From assembly GCA_963777435.1 (NCBI GenBank), contig CAVZQT010000001.1, positions 806,001-870,000 on the forward strand: DNA of 64,000 nucleotides, given 5' to 3'. Shown one piece after another: positions 10,919 to 19,306 of the stretch. Each line of letters begins with the position of its first letter. The first letter of the stretch is position 1. The position numbers and the translations under genes were made by a program. The notes under the pieces were generated by a model. That model was not told the DNA's origin, made no database searches, and worked only from the letters and a program-made list of their open reading frames with translations. Source of the stretch: AP-15 sp963777435 (lineage in GTDB: Bacteria > Pseudomonadota > Alphaproteobacteria > ATCC43930 > CGMCC-115725).

Positions 10919-11833
10919 ATGAATAGGCGGCGCGGAGTCGTCGCCGTGCTCCTGGTCGTGCTGAGCATCGCCGGGGCGTACCGCGTGCAGGCGCAGGGTT
11001 GCCGCCCGACGCGCCGCGCCGAGCTTACTGTCACGCCGCTTGGCAACATCCCGGTTGTCACAGCTCGCATCAACGGTGGAACAGCAGATTTTCTGTTCGA
11101 TACCGGGGCCGAGCGTTCGATCATGACCGCGGCGGCGGCGAAGAGACTGGGGATTGCAGCGCATTTTGAATACGCCCGGCGGATGCGCAGCCTCGGAACC
11201 GCGGTTGCCGGAGGCGACGCAAGGCTGAGCAGCTTTGGCCTCGGCGGCATGCCCGTCAGCAATTTCAGCATTCTCGTCGGCCCCGTAGCACTGCCATCGG
11301 TGCGCGGTCGACCGATCGACGGGCTGCTCGGGGCCGACTTCCTGGGCGATTACGAGGTCGAGATCGATCTGCCGCATCGCCGCATCGCCCTTTATACCCC
11401 ACCGCCCTGCCCGATGACCGCACCGCCCTGGGGCGGCTCCTACGCGACAATCGAGGCCAATCGCTCACTTCACGATCGTCTGTTCTTTCCGGTTCGCCTC
11501 GACGGACACCAATTGTCGGCGCTGATCGACACCGGAGCGCAATTGACGACGCTCGATGCCGAATCGGCCGCCGCTGTGGGCGTGACCGGCTCCGCCTTGG
11601 CGCGCGACCCAGTCACCACTTTGCGCGGTGCCGCAGCGGAGCCGGTCAACTCTCGGGCCCATCGCTTTGCTGTGCTGCAGATTGATGGCGAGATGCTGCG
11701 CGACCAAACCATTTTAGTGACCCGGCTAGGACTGCAAGACGCGGATCTCGTGCTCGGCGCCGATTTTCTGCGATGGCAGCGGGTCTGGCTTTCCTACGCC
11801 TCGCACCGCATCTTTCTCGAGCGGCGGCCATGA
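10919..11833 (+). CDS. Secreted two-domain retropepsin-like aspartyl protease
   Basis: 304 residues: a signal peptide (VVAVLLVVLSIAGAYRVQA) and two retropepsin-like repeats with active-site motifs FDTGAERS (Asp61) and IDTGAQLT (Asp204), each followed by a flap-like region and a closing GADFL motif (DGLLGADFLGD and DLVLGADFLRW). A single chain with both catalytic aspartates can form a pseudo-dimeric site like pepsin. Likely periplasmic; substrate unknown. Starts 36 bp after ridA. Confidence 0.85.
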   Translation: MNRRRGVVAVLLVVLSIAGAYRVQAQGCRPTRRAELTVTPLGNIPVVTARINGGTADFLFDTGAERSIMTAAAAKRLGIAAHFEYARRMRSLGTAVAGGDARLSSFGLGGMPVSNFSILVGPVALPSVRGRPIDGLLGADFLGDYEVEIDLPHRRIALYTPPPCPMTAPPWGGSYATIEANRSLHDRLFFPVRLDGHQLSALIDTGAQLTTLDAESAAAVGVTGSALARDPVTTLRGAAAEPVNSRAHRFAVLQIDGEMLRDQTILVTRLGLQDADLVLGADFLRWQRVWLSYASHRIFLERRP

Positions 11834-11870
11834 TCGATCGCCTGGGAAGAGGCGCTATTCGGGACTGCCG

Positions 11871-12635
11871 TTAGCGCGGCAATGCGCGGGCCAACATCGC
11901 GTAGGCCTCCTCGTCGGTCCGGTCGTAGCGCAGCGGGGTCACAACGACGCGGCCGGCATTGAGGGCGTCGATATCGCTTTCCGCGCCCTGATCGCGCTCG
12001 CCGCGGCGAAAACTGACCCAGTAATAAGTGAAGCCGCGCGGGTCGGTTCGGGCTTCGACCTCCATTCCTTCGACCGACCCCGCTCCTTGGCGGGCGAGGG
12101 TCAGCGGGCCCGCTTTTTCGGCGGGAAGATCGGGAAAATTAATGCTAAGGCAAGTGCCGGCGCTCCATCCGATCTCAAGCAGGCGGCGCACGATGCCGGG
12201 CGCCAAGGTCGCCGAGGTTTCCCAGCGCAAATTGCTGCGATCGGTCCAGGCCTGGCTTAAAGCAATCGACGGAATGCCGAGCATCATGCCGGTCATTGCT
12301 CCACCAACGGTGCCCGAGAATACCGTCTCGATGCCGAGATTGGCGCCACGATTAACCCCCGAAAGCAGCAATTGCGGGGACGCTCCCCGCATCAAATGGC
12401 TCAGCGCCATAACGACGCAATCGCCGGGGGTGCCGGTCACGGCCCAGCGTCGCGGCCCGCGCTCGGTCGCCCGGATCGGATGATGCAAACTGACTGCATG
12501 CGAGACACCGCTTTGATCATGCTCCGGCGCAACAATCCAAATTTCGCGGCAAAGTTGCGCGGCGATCCGCTCGAGTACTTCGAGACCGGGGGCTTCGATA
12601 CCGTCGTCGTTGATCAACAGGATGCGGTCGAGCAC
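11871..12635 (-). CDS. surE: 5'/3'-nucleotidase SurE
   Basis: 254 residues. Metal-binding LLINDDG (Asp10, Asp11), EHDQSGVSHAV and SGVNRGANLG motifs of the SurE fold are intact, so it should dephosphorylate nucleoside monophosphates in the cytoplasm. The GTG at 12635 is chosen because AAGCCTGGAGGCGAT precedes it at ideal spacing and the protein then starts at the family N-terminus; the open frame runs 31 codons further upstream. It is not next to pcm or nlpD as in many proteobacteria. Confidence 0.92.
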   Translation of the reverse strand: MLDRILLINDDGIEAPGLEVLERIAAQLCREIWIVAPEHDQSGVSHAVSLHHPIRATERGPRRWAVTGTPGDCVVMALSHLMRGASPQLLLSGVNRGANLGIETVFSGTVGGAMTGMMLGIPSIALSQAWTDRSNLRWETSATLAPGIVRRLLEIGWSAGTCLSINFPDLPAEKAGPLTLARQGAGSVEGMEVEARTDPRGFTYYWVSFRRGERDQGAESDIDALNAGRVVVTPLRYDRTDEEAYAMLARALPR

Positions 12636-12747
12636 ATCGCCTCCAGGCTTTTCAGAAAAACGGGCGCAATCGCGCTTAGCATCCGGTGATGACGAAAGCG
12701 AGGCGACGGACGAGATAACCTTGTGCAATCTGCGCCGCTCTCAATTT

Positions 12748-13227
12748 TCAAGGGTGTGCAGCGCTCGCTTGAGCGATGGCAGCGAAATTGGCCGCGGCGA
12801 TTCGCGCCTCCAAATCCCGCCGGATAGCGTTCGTTGCCGCGTCGTAACGCCACTCGACTTTCAGGCATTCCCGTTCGGAGGGCATGCTGGTCGGGCCTGG
12901 TCCGGCTACCCGGTATCGCTCGCACACCAATTCCGCGGCAAATAATCTGGGGGCCTGCCGGGAGAAAATCTCTCGAGGGATTTGGCGGAAGGTTTCATTC
13001 GCCGCCGCGACCAGGTCGCGGTTGCCGGTCGCTAGCCCATCGCGATAATGCATTTGGGCTATTGCGTAATCGGCCACTTCCTCTTCGGTCGGGCCAGGCG
13101 GGATCGGCGGGACCGCCACGGCCGCCGGTGAACTTGGCGCGCAGGCTGAAAGCAGAGCAAGCGCTACGGCGATCCCGGACCGGTGTCCGGACCGGTATAA
13201 CGTCCCAATGAGCATGGTCTTGACCAT
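12748..13227 (-). CDS. Putative lipoprotein, unknown function
   Basis: 159 residues with a lipobox (VALALLSAC; Cys29 would be lipidated), a Pro/Ala linker, then a helical domain with two cysteines (LVCERYRVAGPG and SERECLKVEW). No family recognised. Start codon uncertain: ATG at 13227 or 13215, neither with a clear Shine-Dalgarno. Confidence 0.6.
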   Translation of the reverse strand: MVKTMLIGTLYRSGHRSGIAVALALLSACAPSSPAAVAVPPIPPGPTEEEVADYAIAQMHYRDGLATGNRDLVAAANETFRQIPREIFSRQAPRLFAAELVCERYRVAGPGPTSMPSERECLKVEWRYDAATNAIRRDLEARIAAANFAAIAQASAAHP

Positions 13228-13745
13228 CGCACGCTATTCGGTTCGCGGGCCAGTAAGCACTGCCTATATCGCGGATTATGGCGCTCGACCTGACAGAAGA
13301 CGAGGCTGGCGGGCAAAGCATCCGAGGCGACCGATCGGTCACGAGACCCGACCCGCTCGCGCCACTCGATCACTGAAGCGATCGTCGCGAGTTCGACCGG
13401 CAAAGCCGGAGCCAGTTACACCGCCCGTTTCAAGGCGGCCGCAGCGTCGATTGCCGGCCGCGGGAGCGCATCCCGGCTTGCAGCAAATAAACCTTCATGA
13501 AGGCCTGGCGTCACGCACGCTGACCATTTCCGCAGCTTGACGCTGACGGAGCCGGCGCGCCGATGGTTGTCAGGAAACCGAGCGAGCGTTGGCCAAGCGC
13601 AACGAGGGCGCCAACCCGATCTTTTGGACCAGGTTGGGTCTGACCAAACGCCCATGCTCCTTAATAGTCGCCCGTCCGCTTGCGCCCCGCGATGCCTCCG
13701 TGCTAGGTATCTAAGGCGCACGCCGTGATAACCCCGATCGTCGGT
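13228..13745. other. Intergenic, no gene seen
   Basis: About 520 bp between the lipoprotein gene and tRNA-Ser. Open frames occur on both strands but have low-complexity Arg/Pro-rich translations and no ribosome sites. The region probably holds the tRNA promoter, which I could not identify clearly. Confidence 0.5.
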
Positions 13746-13838
13746 GGAGGGGTGGCCGAGTGGCTGAAGGCGGCGGTTTGCTAAACCGTTACAGGACTTC
13801 AAATCCTGTCGGGGGTTCGAATCCCCCTCCCTCCGCCA
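13746..13838 (+). tRNA. tRNA-Ser (anticodon GCU)
   Basis: A 93-nt cloverleaf with a long variable arm. The acceptor is GGAGGGG pairing with TCCCTCC, the anticodon loop TTGCTAA gives GCT at 13780-13782, the variable arm is ACAGGACTTCAAATCCTGT, and the T arm is GGGGGTTCGAATCCCCC. Discriminator G and CCA are encoded. Decodes AGC/AGU. Confidence 0.97.
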
Positions 13839-14567
13839 CCTGCCTATGTCAAACATTTAAAGAAGTAGCGGCAGATCTCAGTATAGCAGATACCGTCCTA
13901 TAATCCGGTTTGAGGCGAGCCCGGAAAATGAATGAACCCGATCACCCCGACAAACACAAATCGCTCCAGCGCTAGTTCGGAGCGACAACCGGAGAGCCCC
14001 AAGGCTTCGTGGCAAGCATTGCTGACCCCACCGAGTTAGCAAGTATTTGCGCGAACAGTCCTTATTCCCGAATCGGGAAACGAAATTGCGCGCTTCGGTG
14101 CTAGTTAATTATGAACGCGTACCGTCTCCAGACCGGAAAATGGACTGCGCGAGGCAATTCGGACCGGGTAAGCCGACTGACCTCATTCGCCCTGATAACA
14201 GCGGCGTCGTTGGTGCTGTGGGGTATAATAATCGCCGCTGTGATCGCTATCTGACCACAGCGTCTATCCAACCAAGGCGTTCAATCGCCGTAAAGTATTC
14301 GGTCGAGGTGACGTTACGAAGATTACTTCGTACTATGAGGCGGGAGTAAGTTGCCAAACGATTGTCATCCTTAACTAAAGGTGGGCGGATCAACCTCATC
14401 CGGAAGTCATCGGTTTCAGTGCTCGGTCGCTTCAACTTGGTCATTATCGCGTCTCCAGGCCGCATAATTTTTGGCAGTGAGACGGTTCGTGAGAAAACAT
14501 GCTCCCGATCTCACGTGCGCCGCGCAGCCTCCACAACAACTGATTAGATTATGGCTTGCCGCTAGCC
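13839..14567. other. Gene-poor tract downstream of tRNA-Ser
   Basis: About 730 bp with base composition lower in GC than the surroundings. Apart from the short membrane-protein candidate at 14111-14254, no coding sequence is convincing. No second copy of the tRNA 3' end was found by eye, so an integrated island with attL/attR is not demonstrated. Confidence 0.45.
14111..14254 (+). CDS. Candidate 47-residue single-TM membrane protein
   Basis: A basic N-terminus (MNAYRLQTGKWTARGNSDRVSR) is followed by one hydrophobic helix made of FALITAASLVLW and GIIIAAVIAI, ending at TGA. The helix pattern is unlikely by chance, but there is no strong Shine-Dalgarno (CGGTGCTAGTTAATT). Small proteins of this type are common and poorly annotated in alphaproteobacteria. 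No function assigned. Confidence 0.45.
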   Translation: MNAYRLQTGKWTARGNSDRVSRLTSFALITAASLVLWGIIIAAVIAI

Positions 14568-14885
14568 TCACCAGTCTGCCAGACGATCCAACCGGAGCCT
14601 CATCGGCTGTTCGGGAATCGCTGCTTCTTCGAAGCTCAGCTGGCTGATGTGCAGCAGCATTCTCGCATGTTTCTCGGCCAGCAAAGTCACGTAGAGGGCA
14701 CGACCGCGGCTGGCGATATGGCGGAAGCAGATCTGGTTGCCGAGAATAGTCTTCCGGGCCCCCGGCGAACCCTTGATGATCGATATGCCGCCGCGCAGCA
14801 GCCCGCGGCGCAGGATTGCGTCCAACCCTGGAACCTCGGTGGGTATGCGTTCGAGCGCCGGTCGGCGTGTCTGGTCTGCGGACAT
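14568..14885 (-). pseudogene. Truncated KaiC-like RecA-superfamily ATPase
   Basis: The frame from ATG 14885 reads PTEVPGLDAILRRGLLRGG, then a P-loop, then NQICFRHIASRGRALYVTL and HARMLLHISQLSFEEAAIPE, matching the first ~100 residues of KaiC-type ATPases. The Walker A box reads GSPGARKT, with Arg in place of the conserved Gly before Lys-Thr, and the frame stops at 14568 with no recognisable continuation in any frame. Normal members are several hundred residues, so this is a relic. Confidence 0.75.
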
Positions 14886-14933
14886 TGGCTTGATCGCGCG
14901 CCAAAAGCGGGCAGTGTCATTCAGAGGAGAGTA

Positions 14934-15873
14934 ATGCAGATCGGGTTCAACCTGCCAATGTCGGACCCCGATGCGGTCGTCCGCATTGCGAAGGAAGGCG
15001 AGGCGCTCGGCTGCGATTAGCTGACATTGACCGACCACATCGTGCTGCCCAAACCTCAAGGTGCCGGGCTATCCCTATTCCGAGAGCGGCGAATTCTTCA
15101 GCGAAGGGCCGAAGAGGCGGTGACCAACTGACCGCGGCCGCGTTTGTCGCGGCGAAGACGCGGCGTATCCGGCTGGTCTTGGCGGTCATGGTGGTGCCCT
15201 ACCGGCCTGCGGTGCTCGCCGCAAAGATGCTGGCCGCGATCGATGTCCTGTCGGGCCGGCGGCTGGTGGTCGGCATCGGCGCCGGCTGGCTCGAAGCGGA
15301 GTTCGATGCCGTGGCGGTGACCCCGTTTAAGGCGCGTGCTGCGGTTACGGACGAATATATCCGCGCGTTTCGCACATTGTGGACCGAGGAGGACCCGCAT
15401 CACCACGGCGATCGGGTCAATTTCAGCGACATGCTCTTCGAGCCCAAGCCGGTGCAAAAACCGCACCTACCGATCTGGGTCGGCGGCGAAAGCCGCCCGG
15501 CGTTGCGCCGCGCGGCGAGCCTCCGCGATGCCTGGTATCCGATCGGCAGCAACAACCGCCACCTGCTCGATACTCTGCCCCGCTATCGCGCAGGTATCGC
15601 TCGGTTGCGCCGCTTCGCCGAGGAGGCGGGGCGCAAGCCGGCCGACATAGCGCTGACCTATAGCGTCAAGGTTACGGCGATGAGGTACCGCCCACCGCGT
15701 CGGACGGCGAGCGCCAGCTGTTTCCGGAAGCGACGTCGACACTGTCAGCGATTTCCGTGCGCTTGCGTGATCTCGGTGTCACCGCCATCGACATCGATTT
15801 CGAGCGCCCGCAGCTCAATGCCTCGCTCGCCGAAATGCGGCTGTTTAAAGAGACGGTGCTGGCCCGGATATAG
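14934..15873 (+). pseudogene. LLM-class F420/flavin-dependent oxidoreductase, multiply frameshifted
   Basis: Luciferase-like monooxygenase relic. It opens with MQIGFNLPMSDPDAVVRIAKEG, meets TAG at 15018-15020, and resumes as LTLTDHIVLPKPQ, then (shifted) VPGYPYSESGEFFSEGP, then MVVPYRPAVLAAKMLAAIDVLSGR and GAGWLEAEFDAV in a third frame. It ends RPQLNASLAEMRLFKETV at 15871-15873 after further shifts beyond about 15680. At least four indels plus one nonsense codon. It had a Shine-Dalgarno (AGAGGAG) before the ATG. Confidence 0.85.
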
Positions 15874-15890
15874 TCTGTCCGAGCCGCGTT

Positions 15891-16755
15891 TCAGCCGACG
15901 CCGTTTTGTTGAAGGCTAACATCTTGGCCCAGCCATCCTTCGCGGCCTCGGGGCGGTAGCTCGACCGATAGTCGGCGTTGAAACCGTGCGGCGCGTCGGG
16001 ATAGACTATTGCCTCGCAGGTCTTGCCAGATTCCTTGCAAGCGGCTTGGCGCTTGTCGATCAGCTCTTGTGGAATACTCTTATCGGCGCCGCCATAGAGC
16101 GCCAGCACCGGGCATTTGAGGTCTGGGATCACTTCAAGCGGGTTGGTCGGCGTCAGCTCGCTATGCGCGCGGTCGACGCCATACCATGCCGCCGCCGCTT
16201 TTAGCGCCGGCTGATGCGCGGCATAGAGCCAGGTGATCCGCCCACCCCAGCAGAACCCGGTTACGGCTAGCTTTGACAGATCGGCTTTGCCGGATTGCTT
16301 GGCATAGACCAGCGCGGCGTCAAGGTCAGACATCACCTCGGCGTCCGGCACTTTGGAGACGATCTTCGCGATCAGCTCCTTGGTATCGCTGATTTCGGCG
16401 GGATTCCCTTGGCGCGCGTAAAGCTCGGGCGCGATCGCGTAGTAGCCGAGCTTGGCAAGGCGCCGACAGAGGTCTTTGATGTGCTCGTGAACGCCGAACA
16501 CCTCCTGCACGACGAGCACGGTCGGAAACGGGCCGCCCTTATCAAGCATCGCGCGATAGGCGGGGATCGATCCATCGGCGGTTGGAACCTTGACCTCGCC
16601 CGCCTCTAGCCCGTTCGCGTCGGTGTGGATTGTATCGGCCGAGACCGGCTGCACCGAGAGCGCAAACCGGTGATCAGCGAGGTCATAACAAAACCGCGCC
16701 GGGTCCAATCCGAGCGCGCCGCAAACCCCTCCAGTGCGTCTTCGAGAATTTCCAT
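15891..16755 (-). pseudogene. Dienelactone hydrolase family protein with Tat signal, frameshifted at both ends
   Basis: Core alpha/beta hydrolase with the DLH catalytic set: VVQEVFGVHEH (Glu), VTGFCWGGR (Cys nucleophile), LYGGADKSIP (Asp) and DAPHGFNADY (His). The true start is ATG 16755 after GGGAGGCTCGA. It gives MEILEDALEGFAARSDW-TRRGFVMTSLITG, a twin-arginine signal, but a one-base deletion near 16640 shifts the frame before the mature domain. Only a TTG at 16708 opens the core frame. At the 3' end a second shift near 15910 separates KDGWAKMLA from the family-like ending LQQNGVG-stop at 15891. If TTG were used, a cytoplasmic protein ending at 15845 could still be made. Confidence 0.75.
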
Positions 16756-16769
16756 TCGAGCCTCCCAGA

Positions 16770-16789
16770 TTTTTCTCAAGTCAGAAAAA
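16770..16789. promoter_or_regulatory. Palindrome upstream of the dienelactone hydrolase gene
   Basis: TTTTTCT-CAAGTC-AGAAAAA, a perfect 7-bp inverted repeat with a 6-bp centre, lies 15 bp upstream of the ATG at 16755 and just before its ribosome site. It could be an operator or an mRNA hairpin; no promoter elements were identified with confidence. The following ~270 bp to 17060 hold no gene. Confidence 0.3.
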
Positions 16790-17060
16790 TAACCGACGCT
16801 GGGAGCCGGAGAAAACTCCCCTCACGAATGGTCACACGGGTGTGATCAGGCGATAACGGTGGCGAAACAGGAGTCGTTTCGGCCGGTCCCACTTTAAGGG
16901 ATTTGGCAGATCGGCTCCAAATCTCTTAACCAGAACGTAGCCACATGAAGGTGAACGGAGTTTCCGAGATCTCAGCGAGTTGCCGCTGACGCGAGCAGGT
17001 TTCAGGCTAGGACGCGCGTGCGATCTTCCTCACGCTCGACTGTCCCAGGAACGTCTGCGT

Positions 17061-17705
17061 TTATCTGGAGCTGCTATTGCTCTTTGTGTAGCTCAGCAAT
17101 TCGATGTGTTGGTTGAAGTCATCCGAGTCATATTTGATCATCCCTGCAACTGGAGAGTAAAAGTATTCCTCATATGCGGGATATTTTACCCCCAACAACT
17201 GGTTATATGCTTCTATTTTGAACGCTTCAAAAGTGCCAGCTGGAACGGTAACTTTCTGCCATCCGGTAATCCGGGCCTTCTTTGTCCGGTTGGATACTTC
17301 GCCAGAAGTCGAAGTGAAGGTATACGTGGTTTCCCACTGTCTACCAACAAATAGTGGGTAAGAATAGAGTCCGCTGTGAGGGGTAAAAACCCCAGGGGCA
17401 GAATTGCCAATTTTCCCCTGGCGCTTGACAGTGCTCCCTTCCCAATTTTGGCAAGTAGTCTGCTGTTCACCACTTTGGGACCTTGCAAGAAAACAGAAAA
17501 GATCACCCTCTCTGCCTACGAAAGTAGAGTTGATTTGCTCGTTATTCAATTTGAAAGTCCGCGAAGTGCCCGGTCCAGGGACGTTCGGTGGTTGGGTAAG
17601 CGTCGGCGCTTGCGTTTGGCTATGCGTTTCAGCAGTCACCGCTACAGAACAGAATCCAATAAGGGCGAGATAAATTGAAGAAATCCAAACGGAATGTGCT
17701 CGCAC
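17061..17705 (-). CDS. AT-rich secreted protein of unknown function
   Basis: About 214 residues from a GTG at 17705 (GGCAGGGGTCAAAGA upstream). A signal peptide (WISSIYLALIGFCSVAVTA) precedes a mature domain of beta-rich appearance with TFKLNNEQINSTFVGREG, GWQKVTVPAGTFEAFKIEAY and EEYFYSPVAGMIKYDSDDF, resembling periplasmic DUF3108-like beta proteins, though I cannot confirm that. Codon use is far more AT-rich than the flanking genes, which points to recent transfer. The start is not certain because the frame extends to 17837. Confidence 0.55.
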   Translation of the reverse strand: MRAHSVWISSIYLALIGFCSVAVTAETHSQTQAPTLTQPPNVPGPGTSRTFKLNNEQINSTFVGREGDLFCFLARSQSGEQQTTCQNWEGSTVKRQGKIGNSAPGVFTPHSGLYSYPLFVGRQWETTYTFTSTSGEVSNRTKKARITGWQKVTVPAGTFEAFKIEAYNQLLGVKYPAYEEYFYSPVAGMIKYDSDDFNQHIELLSYTKSNSSSR

Positions 17706-17913
17706 TCTTTGACCCCTGCCGATAATGTGACGACGGCCGGCGCACGATTCGAAGACCCTGATACTATCAGAAGCTCGCTTAAACTGCAATCTTTGGGCGC
17801 TCCGGCCGATGCTATTGCTGACCTGGACGGGATGCACTGGTTAATGGATGATCGGGGCACCGCTGGCAACGGCGCCGGACGACATGCACCACTTCGAATG
17901 GGAGAAAACACCA

Positions 17914-18660
17914 ATGATCGATCTCTATTTCTGGCCGACCGGGAACGGCAAAAAGGTCATCATCCTGCTCGAGGAATTAGGCCTGCCCTATAACATCAAG
18001 CCGATCAACATCGGGCGCGGTGACCAGCTTACCCCCGAGTTCCTGAAGATCTCGCCGAATGGCCGCATGCCGGCGATTGTCGATGACGAGCCGATGGGCG
18101 GCGGCGAGCCGATGTCGATCTTCGAATCCGGGGCGATCATGACCTACCTGGCCGAGAAGACGGGACGGTTTATGCCGTCCGACCCGCGCGGCCGATACGA
18201 CGTCGCCCAGTGGGTTAGCTGGCAATTGGCCAACCAGGGTCCCAAGCTGGGCGAGCAAGGCCATTTTCACCGTGCCCTCGCCGCCGGGAACAATGGCGAT
18301 CTCTCCTATGCGCTGCGCCGCTTTGACAATGAAGCGCATCGCATCTACGGCGTCATGAATTTGGGCTTGCACAACAAGCGTTATCTCGCCGCCGGCCAAT
18401 ACACGATCGCCGACATGATCTGCTATCCGTGGGCATCGAGCTGGGCCAACCGCAAGATCGATATCGACGAGTTCCCCAATGTGAAACGCTGGCTCGAAGA
18501 GATCGGCGAGCGCCCGGCGGTCAAGAAGGCGATGGCGATGGGACCCGAGTTCCGCGAGGACCCGGCGTCGATCAGCCCCGAGGAACAGGCGCGCCGCAGG
18601 AAGCTTGTTGGCGACCAGCGGGCACAGCCGGTCCCTACCGAATGGCTGCGGGTGGCGTAA
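17914..18660 (+). CDS. Glutathione S-transferase family protein (YfcG/Ure2-like)
   Basis: 248 residues. The thioredoxin-like N-terminal domain starts IDLYFWPTGNGKKVIILLEELG, with the catalytic Asn/Thr region (TGNGKK) characteristic of nu-class/YfcG disulfide reductases, and IFESGAIMTYLAEK for glutathione gamma-Glu binding. The helical C-terminal domain contains YTIADMICYPW. Cytoplasmic thiol-disulfide chemistry with glutathione. The ATG at 17914 has GGGAGAAAACACC upstream; the ORF continues 22 codons further 5' but without family similarity. Confidence 0.88.
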   Translation: MIDLYFWPTGNGKKVIILLEELGLPYNIKPINIGRGDQLTPEFLKISPNGRMPAIVDDEPMGGGEPMSIFESGAIMTYLAEKTGRFMPSDPRGRYDVAQWVSWQLANQGPKLGEQGHFHRALAAGNNGDLSYALRRFDNEAHRIYGVMNLGLHNKRYLAAGQYTIADMICYPWASSWANRKIDIDEFPNVKRWLEEIGERPAVKKAMAMGPEFREDPASISPEEQARRRKLVGDQRAQPVPTEWLRVA

Positions 18661-18730
18661 AGCTCGCGGAGAAAGCCTACCGGCTCCGATAAGCGCTGGC
18701 CGACCGCATCTGGTCGTCTGACCCCCTGTC

Positions 18731-18780
18731 ACTTTCCTCTTGAAAGTCGCTCGCGGCAAAGCTACTTTCATCATGAAAGT
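18731..18780 (+). promoter_or_regulatory. hxlR-emrAB promoter with twin palindromic operators
   Basis: Two near-identical palindromes, ACTTTC-ctctt-GAAAGT (18731-18747) and ACTTTC-atcat-GAAAGT (18764-18780), are spaced 33 bp centre to centre, about three helical turns. A sigma70-like promoter overlaps them: TTGAAA at 18740-18745 and TACTTT at 18763-18768 with a 17-bp spacer. One palindrome covers the -35 and the other the -10, so a dimeric repressor bound there would block RNA polymerase. The downstream HxlR protein is the obvious candidate. Confidence 0.7.
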
Positions 18781-18793
18781 GACGGGGTGTCCG

Positions 18794-19306
18794 ATGCAAC
18801 GCAAAAGCTATGGCAATATGAAATGCCCGATTGCCCGCAGTCTCGACCGGGTCGGCGAGTGGTGGTCAATCCTGATCCTGCGCGATGCCTTTTACGGTCT
18901 GCGGCGGTTTGACGAGTTTCAGAAAAGCCTCGGTGTTGCTCCGAACATCCTGACGCGGCGGCTGAACGCCTTGGTCGAAGCTGGTCTGTTGGCGCGCCGC
19001 CGCTATAGCGAACACCCGCCGCGCGACGAGTATGTGCTGACCGAGCGGGGTCGGGATTTTCACCCGATCTTGCTGGCATTGTCCGCCTGGGGCTCTCGCC
19101 ATTTCGCCCCGGAGGGCGCTTCGGTTCAGGTGCTCAATCGTCGAACCGGCGCCTTGGCCGAGCCGATCCTGGTCGACAGCGCGTCGGGCCAACCCATCGC
19201 CGGCCCCGATTTTTCGCTGGTTCCCGGACCCGGCGCCGATGATGGCGTGCGGCAGCGATTGTCCGAGCGCGGCGATCGTCCTTTCCTCCAAGGAGAGGAA
19301 GCATGA
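18794..19306 (+). CDS. HxlR-family transcriptional regulator
   Basis: 170 residues. The MarR-like winged helix has CPIARSLDRVGEWWSILILRDA with the conserved redox/effector-type Cys near the N-terminus, then FDEFQKSLGVAPNILTRRLNAL (recognition helix) and the wing RRYSEHPPRDEYVLTERG. The C-terminal ~60 residues are an extension. It is the first gene of an efflux operon and probably autoregulates through the palindromes upstream. The ATG at 18794 is preferred because the one at 18773 lies inside the second palindrome and beyond the likely transcription start. Confidence 0.9.
   Translation: MQRKSYGNMKCPIARSLDRVGEWWSILILRDAFYGLRRFDEFQKSLGVAPNILTRRLNALVEAGLLARRRYSEHPPRDEYVLTERGRDFHPILLALSAWGSRHFAPEGASVQVLNRRTGALAEPILVDSASGQPIAGPDFSLVPGPGADDGVRQRLSERGDRPFLQGEEA

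Noticed and set aside
13416..13856. 146-codon minus-strand frame through the tRNA (reads GLANRRLQPLGHPST)
   Set aside because: This is the well-known spurious translation antisense to tRNA-Ser; the tRNA explains the sequence.
13746..17705. Integrative element using tRNA-Ser as attachment site
   Set aside because: No integrase and no second copy of the tRNA 3' end found by eye; decay and low GC alone do not prove an island.
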